64,000 bases of DNA, taken from Undaria pinnatifida (lineage: Eukaryota; Sar; Phaeophyceae; Laminariales; Alariaceae). Position numbers and translations under genes: made by a program. The DNA lies in the NCBI GenBank assembly GCA_012845835.1, contig JABAKD010000023.1:20446691-20510690 (forward strand), given 5' to 3'. The notes under the pieces were generated by a model. That model was given only the letters and a program-made list of their open reading frames with translations, was not told the DNA's origin and searched no databases. This document shows, in pieces, positions 1 through 10,934 of the stretch. Position 1 is the stretch's first letter, and the number at the start of each line of letters is the position of its first letter.

Positions 1-61
1 ACTATACGCGCGGTGCTGGGTCTAGGCGATCGTGCGGGGTGTGCGGAAGGAGGGGGCGTTG

Positions 62-352
62 GAGGGGGGGAGGGGGGATGAATGAAAGCTACGTCATAGA
101 TGGCTAAAAAGATAATGACGTGATATCAATGGCTTATTAGTGTTTATTACTCTGGCCGATTTCGATTGTAAGTGGGGCGTTTGAACGAACTGGGCGGAGA
201 ACAAAGGGGGGGGGGGGGGGAGATGAGTTGGAGCTACGGCATGGATGGCTAGATGGATAATGAGATGATATCAGCTGGCCGGTAGTGTTTACTACTCTGG
301 CAGATTTTGATTTCAGGTGGTGCGTTTAAACAAGAGGGATCGGGGGGCGGGG
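62..352. repeat. Tandem pair of ~150-bp G-rich units
   Basis: Two successive units, about 62-209 and 210-352, share the same order of blocks: a G-rich run, ATGGCTA...GATAATGA, GATATCA, TAGTGTTTA(T/C)TACTCTGGC and a GATTT...GTGG...GCGTTT block. Each unit starts after a G tract, one of them 15 consecutive G at 206-220. A third G-rich block at 330-364 ends the array. No coding content is visible. G-quadruplex potential on the plus strand is an inference. Confidence 0.7.
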
Positions 353-655
353 GGGCGGGGGGGCGAGCATTTCAGTATGTGCGCGAAAACTATACTTTCA
401 AGGGGACGAATCTGACGGTTGCAGCAAGAAGACACCCCTTTATATCACCCGCCTGGTAATGTTTATTTTTCTAGAAGGTTTGATGTTACATGTAGTATGC
501 AACCCAGTTCGTAGGTGTAGTAAACAACGTGTTACAAGCTTCATAATTTGTTATTGTACATGGATCGAAAGCTAGAATATTTCAATCGATAGGTACAGTA
601 ATGTAGATACCATTATTTTCTGACATCACTAATTATAAGAAAGAGATGCATATTG
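353..655. other. Unassigned sequence
   Basis: No ORF, RNA gene or repeat is recognised here apart from the phrase 'gtgcgcgaaaactata' near 380, which recurs as 'gtgcgcggaaactata' near 1108. This suggests the 0-1.4 kb region derives from old duplications. Confidence 0.3.
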
Positions 656-1440
656 CCAAATACAACGGGCGAGGTGGTGGTCATGCAATGTCACCGCCAT
701 TGAGAACGACAGGGAGAGATGTGAATCGTTATTGTTTTGAAAGGAATGCTTAGTGTACACGCGCTCAATTACGTTACTTCGTTAGTCATACTTCGCTTGG
801 CATAGGTTGGGAGGCGATCATGCAGACGGGATGTACGGAATACCTTACGTAAGAATTTGGTAGTGCGGTTTACCGCAATTATAGCATACCTCTCTGTATC
901 TCGTTTCCACATTATTATTATAAAAATTAAAATACACTCCAGCTGTGAGATCGATTTTTTTGTCGAAACTCATCTTTGCAAGCTGTGTGTGATACTCCGA
1001 TCGCGCGTATTACGGGTTGTGTGTCCTCATTAAGGATATAAGTCGGCGACTCCCCTTGCAACTACAGTGTAACTATCAGGGTCAACAGGGTGATGTTAGG
1101 CAGTCTGTGCGCGGAAACTATAAAACCATTCTTATTATTGTCTCACATATACGATTTTACGCCTATGATTTTTGCCGTGCCTCTGATGTTGCCAAATCCA
1201 AGACAGAGATACATCTTATAAATACACCAATCGAGGTGACGTGGGCATGCGATGTCACCACTATTGAACGCGAGGGTGACTTTACTTTGTTAAGCATATG
1301 CTGCTTCGTTTGGTAGAGGTTGTCAGGAGATCATGCAAACGGCCGGAGGCACGAAATACCCTGCGTAATAGGTTGGTAGTGTGGTCTACCGCAGTGTTAA
1401 CATAACTGTCTCTACTTATTTTTCACATTGCTATTATCTA
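656..1440. repeat. Degenerate direct repeat pair
   Basis: The stretch at about 656-915 and the stretch at about 1222-1425 share an ordered series of blocks: GAGGTG..G..CATGC.ATGTCACC, AGG.GATCATGCA.ACGG, GAAATACC-type sequence, TTGGTAGTG.GGT.TACCGCA, and a TCTCT/CACATT end. Divergence is high, with indels, so any ORF through them is incidental. It looks like an old tandem duplication of about 560 bp. Confidence 0.55.
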
Positions 1441-2090
1441 GTGTACGATTATACGCCCTGTTTTCTCCCCACTGTCGTCGAAGATGTTGTGGTCCTGTCG
1501 ATGTCGCGTCCATGTCTGGTGCTCTTGTTAGTGGTGCTCATGAAAACATGTCCTAGCGTGTAGTAGATGATCGCTGAGTGGTGTTCCTTTCCTTTATATC
1601 GAGCCAGGTAGTATATGTCAACGCAACCGCTTGCTTGAAAACGACAAATAAAATTCCGCACACACCTGATACAGAGGAGACGCGGCCCGAAGATTGTTCA
1701 GTATACCGACGGTCAGGAACAGGTTATCGAGCAGCGCACTTCATTTTTACTACCGCTCCTCACTCCACCTAAGACACTACGGGCATGCGTTGGACCCAGT
1801 TCGCTGATGCCCAAAACCAATTGCAAAGGAGGTGATGTGGTGGGCAAATGCTATAATGATGGGCGCTGCTACGATTACCTCGTCTCTTGTTCTGTTTGTT
1901 CTTGCGTTCTTGATGAACCTGTTATTGGCAACGAACAGTTTTGACGTATTTTAGGTGTGTGCAAAGACTATATGTAGACTATGCGATGTTTCCGAGTCGT
2001 GGGGACCCCAATTTGGAATCCAGGGTACATCTGTTCTATATTTTGACTGGGTTTCGTATGTAGACGTGTATGTGGTTTTAGTGTGTGGGC
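1441..2090. other. Unassigned sequence
   Basis: Only short overlapping ORFs in several frames occur here, with no recognisable domain, RNA gene or repeat. Confidence 0.3.
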
Positions 2091-2097
2091 ATTCTTG

Positions 2098-2450
2098 GTT
2101 GACGTTGTAGACTTCGTTATCGTGTTGTTCCAGAGTGGTGTTTTCGAATACGTATTGTTTTGTGTCCGCGTGGTTGTTTTATTAATATTTGATGTTCTAG
2201 GCTTTGTTATCTTGTTGTTTCAGAGTGGTGTTTTTCAACACGTATTATTTTGTGCTTGCGTGGTTGTTGCTATACGTGTATGTTTTGGGTGATGTTCTAG
2301 ACTTCGTTATCGTGTTGTTTCAGAATGGTGTTCTCAAATAAATATTATTTGTGTCCGCGTGGATGTTGTTACACGGCTATTTTCGGGTTGATGTTCTAGG
2401 CTTCGTTATCGTGTTGTTTCAGAGTGGTGTTTTCAAATACATATTAGTTT
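2098..2450 (+). repeat. Minisatellite, 4 units of 91-100 bp
   Basis: Four consecutive units begin near 2098, 2189, 2289 and 2387, each with a GATGTT(C/G)TAG(A/G)CTTCGTTAT-like start. Each continues with CGTGTTGTTTCAGAGTGGTG and ends in a TATT.TTTTGTGTCCGCGTGG block. Units differ by point changes and small indels. A 69-codon ORF runs through part of it but is explained by the repeat. Confidence 0.8.
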
Positions 2451-2704
2451 GCAGTGGTTGGGGGAGGGGGGCTGCTGTGCATATCCGCAAAACGTATTGA
2501 TATACGCCGAGAAAATTGCTTCCGGGGGCTAAAAAAGTTGCGAGGGACGTTTGGTAATTTCAACGTTCCCCCTCGCGGCTTTTGTCAAGTATGGTTAATT
2601 GCATATTTATCCCTGGAGATTAACATGCAACAACCAACCTTGACAACTATGGGTTGAAGTGGTATCATATTACAGCTATAATACCGTTACTGTTCATAGT
2701 TTAT

Positions 2705-2875
2705 TATGGTGGATGTGGGCTTTGAACCCACGACCCCAAAAACCCATGGTCCTGCCGACGACGCCATTTGTTAATAATTAGTGGGGTATTAGTCCGTTTG
2801 ACCTCTGGCAAAAGGTTAACCAATAGCTTACCCAAACTAAGCCTTATAACAGGGGGTTGATATATTAAAGGGGGG
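2705..2875 (-). repeat. SINE-2 copy (tRNA-like 3' end)
   Basis: Read on the minus strand this shares about 120 bp with plus-strand 16195-16313, including AAGGCTTAGTTTGGGT, GGTTAACCTTTTGC and AACAAATGGCGTCGTCG. In this copy the sense strand continues into GTGGGTTCAAAGCCCAC, a perfect 5-bp T-stem with a TTCAAAG loop, followed by ATCCACCA, which looks like a tRNA 3' end with CCA. No matching 5' acceptor strand is present, so I call it a tRNA-related retroposon or decayed tRNA, not a tRNA gene. Confidence 0.5.
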
Positions 2876-4940
2876 GAGTTATGTGGGGTGTGAATATTTC
2901 AAAAGAGAGACGATAAATCGTAACAGTACCATCACCAACCAAACCGCACTATGAAATGATGTCTTCAATTTAGTTGGATGTCTCCAACATTTACAGTTGT
3001 CTATGAGCAATTCACAATAAAGCTCCTTCTGTACGTCATCGGATTAAATAACGTAATAATTATACAGTTAGGCCTAGGAATGAACGCCGAAATGCCCCCC
3101 CAAAGTGGCAGATCCATTGTATGAAATCAGTCATAGAAACCCCAAAAACTTTAAGGTAGAAATGCCGCCGCCACTCTATTTACTTGGTTTCAGACTGCAT
3201 TCACGGCTGCAGAAGCAGAACATCAAAGATTACTCGACGTACGAGACGAGATGGGTCCTGGGATTCCACAGACACATGTAATCAGTGTGTATAGAGAGCA
3301 ACGCTGATCTTTTGAAGTTGCCGATGGATTTTCACGTCTAATCGGCTGGGAATGTGCTGGAAAAACTAGTGTTTTCTGCCTAAATCAGTCCCTCGCTTAA
3401 TAGATAAGAAATACTGCGATTGAGTGTGGCAAGAAACGAGCCTTCTCCTTGGCTGGAACTTGAAGGAGACAGCAACACTATCTGCGCTTGAATCCAGTTA
3501 GCAATCGGCAAGAAATGCTCCATCTTTTTCTTTGGCCCTCTCGCTGCCTCTTGAGTAAAAAAGCTCAACTAAAGTCAGCTGAAAAATGTGGCCAGAGAAA
3601 AAAAATGGTGCTCGAGGAAAAATAATTCAAAATCGAAACAAACATCAATTCGCGTCTTCGTCGTGTAGGGCAGACGGCGCCAGGTACGGGCGGGCGTAAC
3701 CGCACGCCGAGCGACTGCCATCACAGCAGGAGCCATCGAGGGGAGCGGGGGAATCTGAAATCGGGCCTTGATGCGGAGGGAAAAGAGCTACGCCGAGATT
3801 GCGGCGGTGGTTGCATCCCTTCAAACACATGGAGCAAAAATATTCCATCACTTTTCTGAAATGTAAGGAACGTTTGTATATTCATATGAATATTGCACGG
3901 TTCTTACATTTCCGGGAAAATATGTACCTGGTACGTTGTACGATGACTCGCGTCATCGGCGAGTACGAGTGCAGCAGTACAGACAAATACAGCAAGCACC
4001 AGGCGCATGCTGAGAAGCCTTGGCCAAAGCTCAAGCCCAGCGGCACGTACAGCAACAATTTACCTGTGGGCTAGAGGTGGGGCGCGCCGCCAGGGAGGTA
4101 TACGGGTGGCGCCCTATGCCTTGTGAGGTGCACATGGCACAGGCTCTTGAACAGCAGCAGCAGCAAAGAAAGTAAGAGATCAGCGCCTGCTATTTGATCC
4201 CCTCGTATCACACAGGGGGCAGTACCGTCGTGCTGCCGGCCGCCGAACCCAAAGGGCCGCTCACACTCGTGCGTCCATGTGTACGCTGCTGTTTTGCGCT
4301 TTGGGCCTGGTGCTGTACAGCAGTACGCTTCGTACGGGGAAGCAAACGCACCCCGGTCTGGCTGACTTTTTTAAGGAAAAAGATGATGGCAGCCTGTGGC
4401 AGCAGAGCTTTTGGGGGGAATGCTACGCTCCGAACAGTTTTTTGTCGTGACGTGGGTTTTCTTTCCCCATCGCTGATTGGTTGTTTTCTTGAAGAGTTTT
4501 TTTTCCTGGAAAACGACCATGGGACACTTTTTTCCAAGTTATACGTCTAACAACAACCCATACCCAGGCCTTACAGTAGTATCATCCCGTTAAAAATCGC
4601 CATCCCCAACACTCTTGAAGGCTTGTGCTGTCCACATTGTATCATGTTGGGCACATCACATATGGGCCAACCACATAATACCTGGTATTGATACATCACT
4701 TCAAGTGCAAAGGTGAGGCGGAGTGTTAGGCGGAGCAGATGGGTGTTGGACTGGATGGGGTGATGTAAGTGGAGCTATCGTCGTCCTCGGATATTAAAAT
4801 TAATCTTTGTACAGACTACTACTGGCGAACTCTTTTACATCACCCCATCCAAACACAAAAAACCTCTTGGTCCACACACATGGTGAACCAGACCTAAAAG
4901 CTAGAAGCTACTGGAACTGAGACGTGAGACGTGGAAACCT
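2876..4940. other. Unassigned sequence
   Basis: No supported gene. Overlapping ORFs on both strands at 4194-4550 (118 and 109 codons) are mutually exclusive and resemble no family I know. One hairpin at 3858-3912 is listed separately. Confidence 0.3.
3858..3912. repeat. Nested palindrome / hairpin
   Basis: The outer arms GAAATGTAAGGAAC (3858-3871) and GTTCTTACATTTC (3900-3912) pair with one bulged base. Between them lies a 16-bp palindrome, ATATTCATATGAATAT (3878-3893). A near-consensus TACCTGGTA follows at 3925. It could be a small foldback element; no target duplication is evident. Confidence 0.55.
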
Positions 4941-5200
4941 TTAATATTCATATTGTATTGTTTCTATCAAAACGGACCGGACACCCGTTGTCCATACGAT
5001 TTCTATCAATAACCAGGAACAGCAAGCAATCGAAAACAACTACTCGTACGACGAATAAATCATACTAATTTCTGCGGACAGATCAGACCGGACCAGAAAG
5101 CAGTACGTAAAGCAATTATGATCACAATTACAAGAAGACGAAAAACACTTGTTTCGTCCAAACAAATCTTGTTAATATACATCAGACCAAGAGTTGCGCA
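4941..5200. repeat. Dispersed TTGTCC..ATTTCTAT motif cluster
   Basis: Several degenerate copies of a motif of about 27 bp occur, for example TTGTCCATACGATTTCTAT near 4988 and GATCAGACCGGACCAGA near 5087. The same motif recurs at 5.5-6.24, 12.0, 12.96-13.07 and 24.5-24.75 kb in both orientations. No coding content is seen. Confidence 0.45.
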
Positions 5201-5211
5201 TAGGCTAAGAA

Positions 5212-5450
5212 AGTCCCGGGGGTCAAGTGGTCAGCGTTCAAAAACTACTTGAACGTCGAGGTTAAGGTTTCGAGCCCCGATATGCTGTCCCTTTCTCACG
5301 ATAAAAATTATAGATTGCAAGGTAGTGGGGAGGGTGGAAAGGAGCTTGCTTTGTGACCCCGGAACTGAGTTACGACTAGGGAAGCAAAATGAGAAACAAC
5401 GGGGAAGAACCAAAATGAAAGTAAAAATACACTATTAATAGTAAAAAAAA
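5212..5450 (+). repeat. SINE-1 copy
   Basis: A tRNA-like head has an A-box-like GGTCAAGTGGT and a B-box-like GGTTTCGAGCCCC. It also has a perfect 7-bp anticodon-like stem, CGTTCAA/TTGAACG. The body contains AGTGGGGAGGG and GTGACCCCGGAACTGAGTTA, which match the bodies at 40.7 and 52.7 kb (plus) and 13.3 kb (minus). The loop lacks the conserved U33 equivalent, so it is not a functional tRNA. Confidence 0.6.
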
Positions 5451-6245
5451 CTCAATGAATGTCAATTCCTAGTAGTAGATTAGAGCAAGACAAATGTGCA
5501 AGCAATTTCTATTAATAGACTAAACCATAAACCTATTGAAAATAACAACTACAACTAATGGGTCAGACCAAAAGCGTGCTGTCCGAAAAAATGCAGTTGA
5601 TACGCGACCAACACCCAACGTCCAGAACCATTTCCTTCCATAAGCAAAATCAAAAACATGTTGTCCGGACAATTCCACATAATAGCAACCGCCCGAAATA
5701 TTTGTTCCGTTAATATATTTTAAAAGACGTCCGAGCTCTATTTTATACAATCTATGGTCTACTATAATGAGACGCTCCATCCCATTGCAATGTCAACTGT
5801 ACATTGGAGTGTGTTGGACGGATCAATTGTATCTTGTAGTTATAGTTGGAAGAACCCCGGTGAACCCTGCGTTCTTTTTAAATCCTGTTGTGCTTTGCGA
5901 CACCGGATCTGAGTTACCACTATGCATAGGGAAGCAAAAGGAGAAAATAAGGGAAGAACATAAATGAAAGTAAAAAGAAACCGATGAAATGATACATTGA
6001 ATGAAGCTCCTACTATTAATAATTTGATCAGACCAAACAAATTGTCCAAACACTTTCTATGATAGACCAGTCTGTACACCTGTTGAAAATGTCAGTTACA
6101 ACTAATGGGTCAGACGAAAAGCATGCTGTCCGAACAAATTCAATTGATAGACACGACGAACACCCACTGCCCGGGACCATTACTTTCACTAGTGAAAAAA
6201 AAAACGTGTTGTCCACACGATTTCACTTAATAGACACTGTTGGTT
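5343..6245 (+). repeat. Tandem duplication, period ~547 bp
   Basis: The block from GACCCCGGAACTGAGTTA through AGCAAAATGAG, a long AT-rich stretch, ACAACTAATGGGTCAGAC and GCTGTCCGA to TAATAG (5353-5695) recurs in the same order at 5897-6238. The first part is the SINE-1 tail. The remainder carries the TTGTCC...TTAATAGAC motif. Several ORFs of 60-86 codons inside are chance products. Confidence 0.65.
5727..5893 (+). repeat. Repeat F, copy 1
   Basis: This matches 11745-11945 on the same strand: TTTGTTCCGTT, ATATTTTAAA, a GAGACG(C/T)TC block, CAATTGTA blocks and GGA(A/G)GAACCCCGG.GAACCCT. It ends just before the second SINE-1 tail. It is a dispersed repeat of unknown class, perhaps part of a longer element ended by the TTAATAGAC motif. 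Confidence 0.55.
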
Positions 6246-6868
6246 TATGTTTGCGGGAAAGTCTGGTTTACTATATGGTACAAGGTTCCCCTTCGGGATG
6301 CGGGTAACGTGAAATCCCGGGGGCGTCGCAAGGCGAAAAGGGAGACACGTATGAATATGTTTCCACCTATAATGATGTTATGGGTACTCACAGATAAACC
6401 CCACTGCTCTTCTTAGAGGAAACGTGTGGCATGAGCTAGTGCATTGCTCCAAAGAAAGAGTAGCACTCAGCGGGAAGAGTGTGATAGCGGTGGGTGCACA
6501 TTGTACTGATGTACGCGCAAACGAATTATTAGTGGTCAGGGGATGCTGTGTACCGCACGTGGAATAGTGCTCGTTGCTATATAGTACGTCACATGTGTTT
6601 GCACTTGGTGGGAAAGGATAGGGTTGACCAATGTCAGTCGCTCTTGGATGTTGTACAATAATTATTTGGTTGGTGGCAACAGTTTCGGTATGTGGGGCGT
6701 ACCTGGTAGGATTTTCGTGAGTTGGAGGTAGTGTTCGACGCTTCGGTATTGTGTTTGAGGAGAACCGAAGCCTTGATGTACTCCTCGTATCCCCGTAAAA
6801 AGTAGAGCTAGATGAATAGTGTTTCCGCCTGAACCCGCCACTACTTGATGCATGTGGTCAGAAATGTG

Positions 6869-7175
6869 TATGGTTTTTTTTTTAATCCTCCAGGGGATGA
6901 GGAAAAATTAAGGTCAAGCTCACCACTCTTCCACGTATTTTCATACGCGTCGTGTGTCATTTAACTCAAATGCCTTCGCAATCCAGCGCCAGCTGGCGTG
7001 TCCTTCGGTTTTCACTAAAGCGATAGCGTGAGCTGTCTCTATCGGCGGCCCCCGTTACTACTCTGGCAGCGCAAGCTGCCGTTGTATACGGATGCGTGAG
7101 TATGTCGACCCGGCCTGAACCCTGAGGTTCATGTGCGGTGGAGATAGCCACCCGGAACGGCAATGTATGATATGT
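6869..7175 (-). mobile_element. SINE-3, full-length insertion in left arm
   Basis: This segment is missing from the matching place in the right arm (near 18200), so it is an insertion. On the minus strand it ends CCTGGAGGATT followed by an A run. Its 3' part matches 62748-62832 (CACACGACG.GTATGAAAAT, ACGTGGAAG, GGAGGAT). The sense 5' end has GGGTGGCTATCTCC and, about 35 bases on, GGGTTCAGGCC, which resemble A and B boxes. The flanks carry ATGTGTATG and a similar TGTATGATATGTGTG, perhaps a worn target duplication. Confidence 0.6.
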
Positions 7176-7875
7176 GTGCCCGATAATAGCAATAACAGAC
7201 CTAGAACCGATCCTCCCAGCCAATTTGATAGCGTCCTGAGCGCATGGCGAACGCTGAAATAGCACTGTATGTACCCGATTCTGGCCACAACCGCACCGTG
7301 TATATACCTGAGTTTGGCTATCGCTAATGAGAAGTTACATATCCTTGAACCCTACCCATGGATGCACTCTGCCCAAAAAACAAAAATTGGCCTGGTCGAG
7401 ACTCGCGTGCATGCTGCGCTCGCGATGCCTGCCACCCTCGCCGCACTCGGCGCCATCTTCCAAGCTTTCCCCGCGCTGTGTCCCTGTGAGCCCCGTCTCC
7501 CGCGCGGAGAGATGGAAGCCATGACCTGTGGCGCTCGTTCCAACACTCGGCTGCTCCCGGCCGCTACCTTCCAGCCTCCTCCTGCTGGCATCCGCTCTGT
7601 CCGGAATTATAATACCGGGATAAGTATTTTTGTTGAACTAAAGGCGGTCCTTACATTCGGACACATCTAGTTACCCCGCAAGAGAAAAATACACACACCG
7701 GGTCAACCACGCCCACAGACGCTTTCGCTCCTGCCTCGACGGGCGGCATCCCGCACGGCGGGAGAGCGCAGGCCGGTTAACCCTCGTCTGCACCCATGCC
7801 CACGCACCCACGTCGAGATCCCGGGCCGACACGGCCCAGGCCTGCGCGCCCCCAAGCCCCACACTACTCCGATCC

Positions 7876-7985
7876 ACATGTGTACTGCTGCTACTACTGC
7901 TGTATGTTGCTGCTACTGGTGCTGTTGTGCTGCTGCTGAGGTTAATTTAGTCCGGGCGGTTGCTGCTACTGCTGCTGTGCTGCTG
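7876..7985. repeat. CTG/CTA-rich microsatellite
   Basis: This is an imperfect run of GCTGCT, ACTACT and TGTTGTG units, interrupted by two copies of GCTGCTGAGGTTA. The mirror copy is at 17409-17520 in the right arm, so it predates the inversion-duplication. Confidence 0.7.
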
Positions 7986-8331
7986 CTGAGGTTAGTTGAG
8001 TAGCGGGCCATTTTTTTCGAACAAAACAACGAAGAACAAAAAATTGTAAAGTTCAACAAAATATCAAATTTTTGAAAAACAGGTCGGGGTGTTCCAAGTT
8101 ATCTGTTCGTCTCAGGGAGGCGGAACGCAATCCCTTGCCAAATAGAGCTAGCTAAGCGACGTTTAATGCGCCGAGCGCTGCCACGGAGCTCGGCCGAGAT
8201 TCAGACATGCTTAATAATGTACCCATGGCAGGCTAGCTTGCCCCGCAGCCGAAAGTGCGAGAAGAAACACTCGGCCGCCGGAGAGCAATGGGCCAAAGAA
8301 AAACGAAAATCATGTTTTACATATACATGTT

Positions 8332-8612
8332 TTGGTTTGTGTGACGGTAGCATTTTCGGAGATGCGGTGGAACTCGTTGTTTCCCAAAAGGGTAAAATAA
8401 ATTGGTATATGAACGCCACTTTGAGGGTCTCGTATACCATATATTTGGTATGACCAGCGGGCAATGCCCCATCTGGTCACTACTTTATTTTACACAATTT
8501 TATGTTTCTACATCATCTTCTCTTCTCCGATCATGATGACGGCACGGGTGTCGAGGCTCTTTTCCCCGTGACTGAGCCAAGCCAGCCTGCACCCCGGCGT
8601 ACTGTTTACTCA
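8332..8612 (+). repeat. Direct repeat / possible 5' LTR
   Basis: About 280 bp recur at 11450-11721 with about 90% identity by eye. Landmarks are TGTGTGACGGTAGCATTT, GGAGATGCGGTGGAACTC, GACCAGCGGGCAATGCCCCA, GGTGTCGAGGCTCTT and CTGTTTACTCA. Counted from TGTGTGACGG (8338) to TTTACTCA (8612), the copy begins TG and ends CA. However, both copies are also preceded by TTTTGGT, and no primer-binding site or target duplication was found, so the LTR reading is tentative. Confidence 0.5.
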
Positions 8613-8671
8613 ACTATGCTATCATTAGTCGATCGGACGACGAGATACAGTAGTGCTAGGGGCGAGGCAGC

Positions 8672-9520
8672 ATGGAGGCGACGATTCTCGACTCAGCCCA
8701 ATTCGCCTACCTGTCGGACGAGTACCTGGAGAAGCTGAGGGCGCACTGGGCAGTAGCTATGGTAGCCGCGATACAAGTCGGAGATGCTCGCGAGGAACAA
8801 GCCAGGAGGGAATAGGAATAAGGTGACTATGCCCAGGGAAGCAGACCCAGGAGCAGCGCCATCTCCCCCCCAGAGTTATTTCCGCAGGCCAGAGGCAAGG
8901 CACAACCGCAGGCATGTGCAGCATCCCCGCTCAGCGTAACTGGCGAGGAACGGGTCGCTTACGAAGAAAATATCGAGTCGTCCCTGATAATCGAAAGAAT
9001 ATTTATGATGTTCAGGACTTTGCGAGGAAGGTCGTCAATGCTTTCAGAAGTTTCAAAAGCGGTAGAACATCACGGGCCGAGCAGATGGGTCCTTTGTTTG
9101 TGCAAGGAGGGGGCTGGATGACCCTGCAATTTGGCATCGGGGGCAGCGGCTCATGCCACAAACGTACTGGACAGCTGGGTTACAGGATGAGGTCGAGAAA
9201 AGCATTTCTTGCCGGAACCGCCGCCGCAGCAGCTCGAGCTTTCGGAATCGATGCTACCACCGCCATGGCCCCCGCCTCCGCTTCGAGGATGTGGCGGTGG
9301 TGTCAGAGATTATGGGTTTGTGTGTGCAGAGGCGAACGGGTTGGCGTGCGGAGGCCCAGACGGAAGCGAAAGCAACGCGGAACAGGACGGAAAAATGTGG
9401 GAGCGAGCAGGGATCGGATCTGGGGTGTCTGGCAGCGGCTTGGCGTGTCTGGGGCAGGAGGTTACTGGACGACGTCAAACCAGGCCAAGAAAAGCCCAAG
9501 TTCGGGATAAAAAGTAACAA
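8672..9520 (+). pseudogene. Decayed gag-like coding remnant (unproven)
   Basis: Between the two LTR-like repeats lies the only GC-rich, protein-like stretch of the interval. It opens with a 47-codon ORF (8672-8815; MEATILDSAQFAYLSDEYLE...) and shifts frame to an acidic, leucine-rich stretch near 8900-9110. It then enters a proline-rich and basic segment (9153-9517) open in three frames, the longest being 198 codons from 8914. No zinc knuckle, protease or RT is recognisable. Position inside a direct-repeat pair suggests the gag of a non-autonomous LTR element. Chance ORFs in GC-rich DNA remain possible. Confidence 0.3.
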
Positions 9521-9654
9521 TAACTTTCGAAGAGCATTGGCGAGCTTCTGCATCAGATTCTATGATTTATTTTGTTTTCACTCCAGTGTGATAATCTAAG
9601 TACGGGGGGTATGATATCGTAGTTGGGTTTGATTTGATAATCGAAAAACCAAGA

Positions 9655-10315
9655 GTAATTGATGTGCTTTTAACACGAGTATTCTTACAATGGTGGCGTT
9701 ACTTGTATTCGGAGTCGGAATGCAAATATGCTTTTTTGTACCTGGTACAAAAAATTGGTAACGTGAACAAAGTAGCGGTTGAAAACATGAAAGGTCGCTT
9801 TGAGCATTTAAGAATGGGCCGTGCCACCTGTACGTACTACTTATACGGTCATTTTTCAGTACCAGGTAGCTAATGATTGAACTGACAGGTGTAGGAAGGA
9901 ACAAAAACTTCCAAAAGTTCACTACGTATCTGGTTGATTTATACTCGGAGTATATTGCACGATACCTACATCAGCGTATGACAGACGTACGAGGTAGTAC
10001 TGGCTTCATCATACAGTACTGGATGGCACGGTATTGCTCGGGAAACTGAATACTGACGCTCTGAACGACAAGCAGGGGGATAGTAATATTATATACTGCT
10101 GGTATTTTTTAACACGAGTACAATGCTTGGCGTAGTGGAGGTGTTTTTATGTCATACAAGTTGTGTTAATACAGAATCACTACTTGTACCAGGTATTAGT
10201 GGCCTTGTGCCAGGTATTAGTAGCTAATGATTGAACTGACAGGTGTGGGATTGAACAAAATATTTAAAAACTTCACTTCGTATCTGTTTGGTTTTATATT
10301 GCACGATACCTGGTG
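9655..10315 (+). repeat. Two degenerate direct repeats (~350 bp apart)
   Basis: The run AGCTAATGATTGAACTGACA through TATTGCACGATACCT occurs at 9866-9967 and again at 10217-10313. Each is preceded by a TTTTAACACGAGTA block (9668 and 10108). TACCAGGTA stands at or near the start of both runs (9860 and 10187). No coding potential is seen. Confidence 0.6.
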
Positions 10316-10934
10316 AAGTGTGCATCGTTCGATCAAAATGTTGAATTTGTTGGTCCGGATAATAGGAAAACAATAAATTGACATAATTTACTTGGCAATA
10401 GCGGATGATATGATTGTTTGGTAATTCTCCGATAGGTTCAAAAATGGAGGTGTGGTAGTAGTTTTTGGGTTTTGGGGTGCCTTATCTTTGCTCAGGTGTT
10501 GATCTGTGGTATGCTTGACAATTGAGAGTATTTTCGGGTAAGAAATAATACCACAGGTACTATTGCTGTGCGTAACTGTCTTCCTATTTTCACACGCCGG
10601 TTCTTCTCGACTAACTACTGAAGTATCAACAGTTCTAGTTACGACAGTGTTTTTTTGTTATTTTGAAAGGAATTTGACACGAAATTGCAGTAAGCATAGA
10701 CATTGTTCTGGTATCTGGTGTTTAGTATGTGAGCGTTGATATTAATAGTTCCAATATTTTTCGTTTTGCGTGGGGCATGTTGGAATCGAGAGCATCTACT
10801 AACATCAATCATTTTTGCTTGATCATACACTTGGAGTAGAGTAACTGGAGGTAAAATATTGATTGTTTTGGAGTTATTTTTTGTTTGATTTATCACCAAG
10901 AGAGAGTTTCTTGGCGTACGGACTACTACTACTA

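Larger units (their letters stand above)
6279..8330 (+). repeat. Left arm of giant inverted repeat
   Basis: Read as its reverse complement, this stretch is collinear with 16332-18843. The outer edge is ACAAGGTTCCCCTTCGGGAT, mirrored at 18815-18843. The inner edge is AAAATCATGTTTTACATATA, mirrored at 16332-16355. By eye the arms are roughly 85-90% identical. The left arm alone contains a ~300-bp poly-A-tailed insertion (6869-7175). The right arm alone contains a 748-bp insertion. ORFs in the arms do not keep frame between copies, so I do not call them genes. Confidence 0.8.

Noticed and set aside
4194-4550. Overlapping ORFs of 118 (+) and 109 (-) codons
   Set aside because: Mutually antisense, with no domain, low-complexity ends and no repeat or homology support.
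7269-7670. 133-codon ORF in the left inverted-repeat arm, sharing the ending VELKAVLTFGHI with a right-arm ORF
   Set aside because: Just upstream of the shared ending the two arms differ by a two-base indel, and the upstream frames are unrelated, so the reading frame is not conserved.
8914-9517. Three simultaneously open frames near 9.2 kb as an overlapping gene set
   Set aside because: GC-rich DNA lacks stops by composition. Only a weak gag-like reading is retained, at low confidence.
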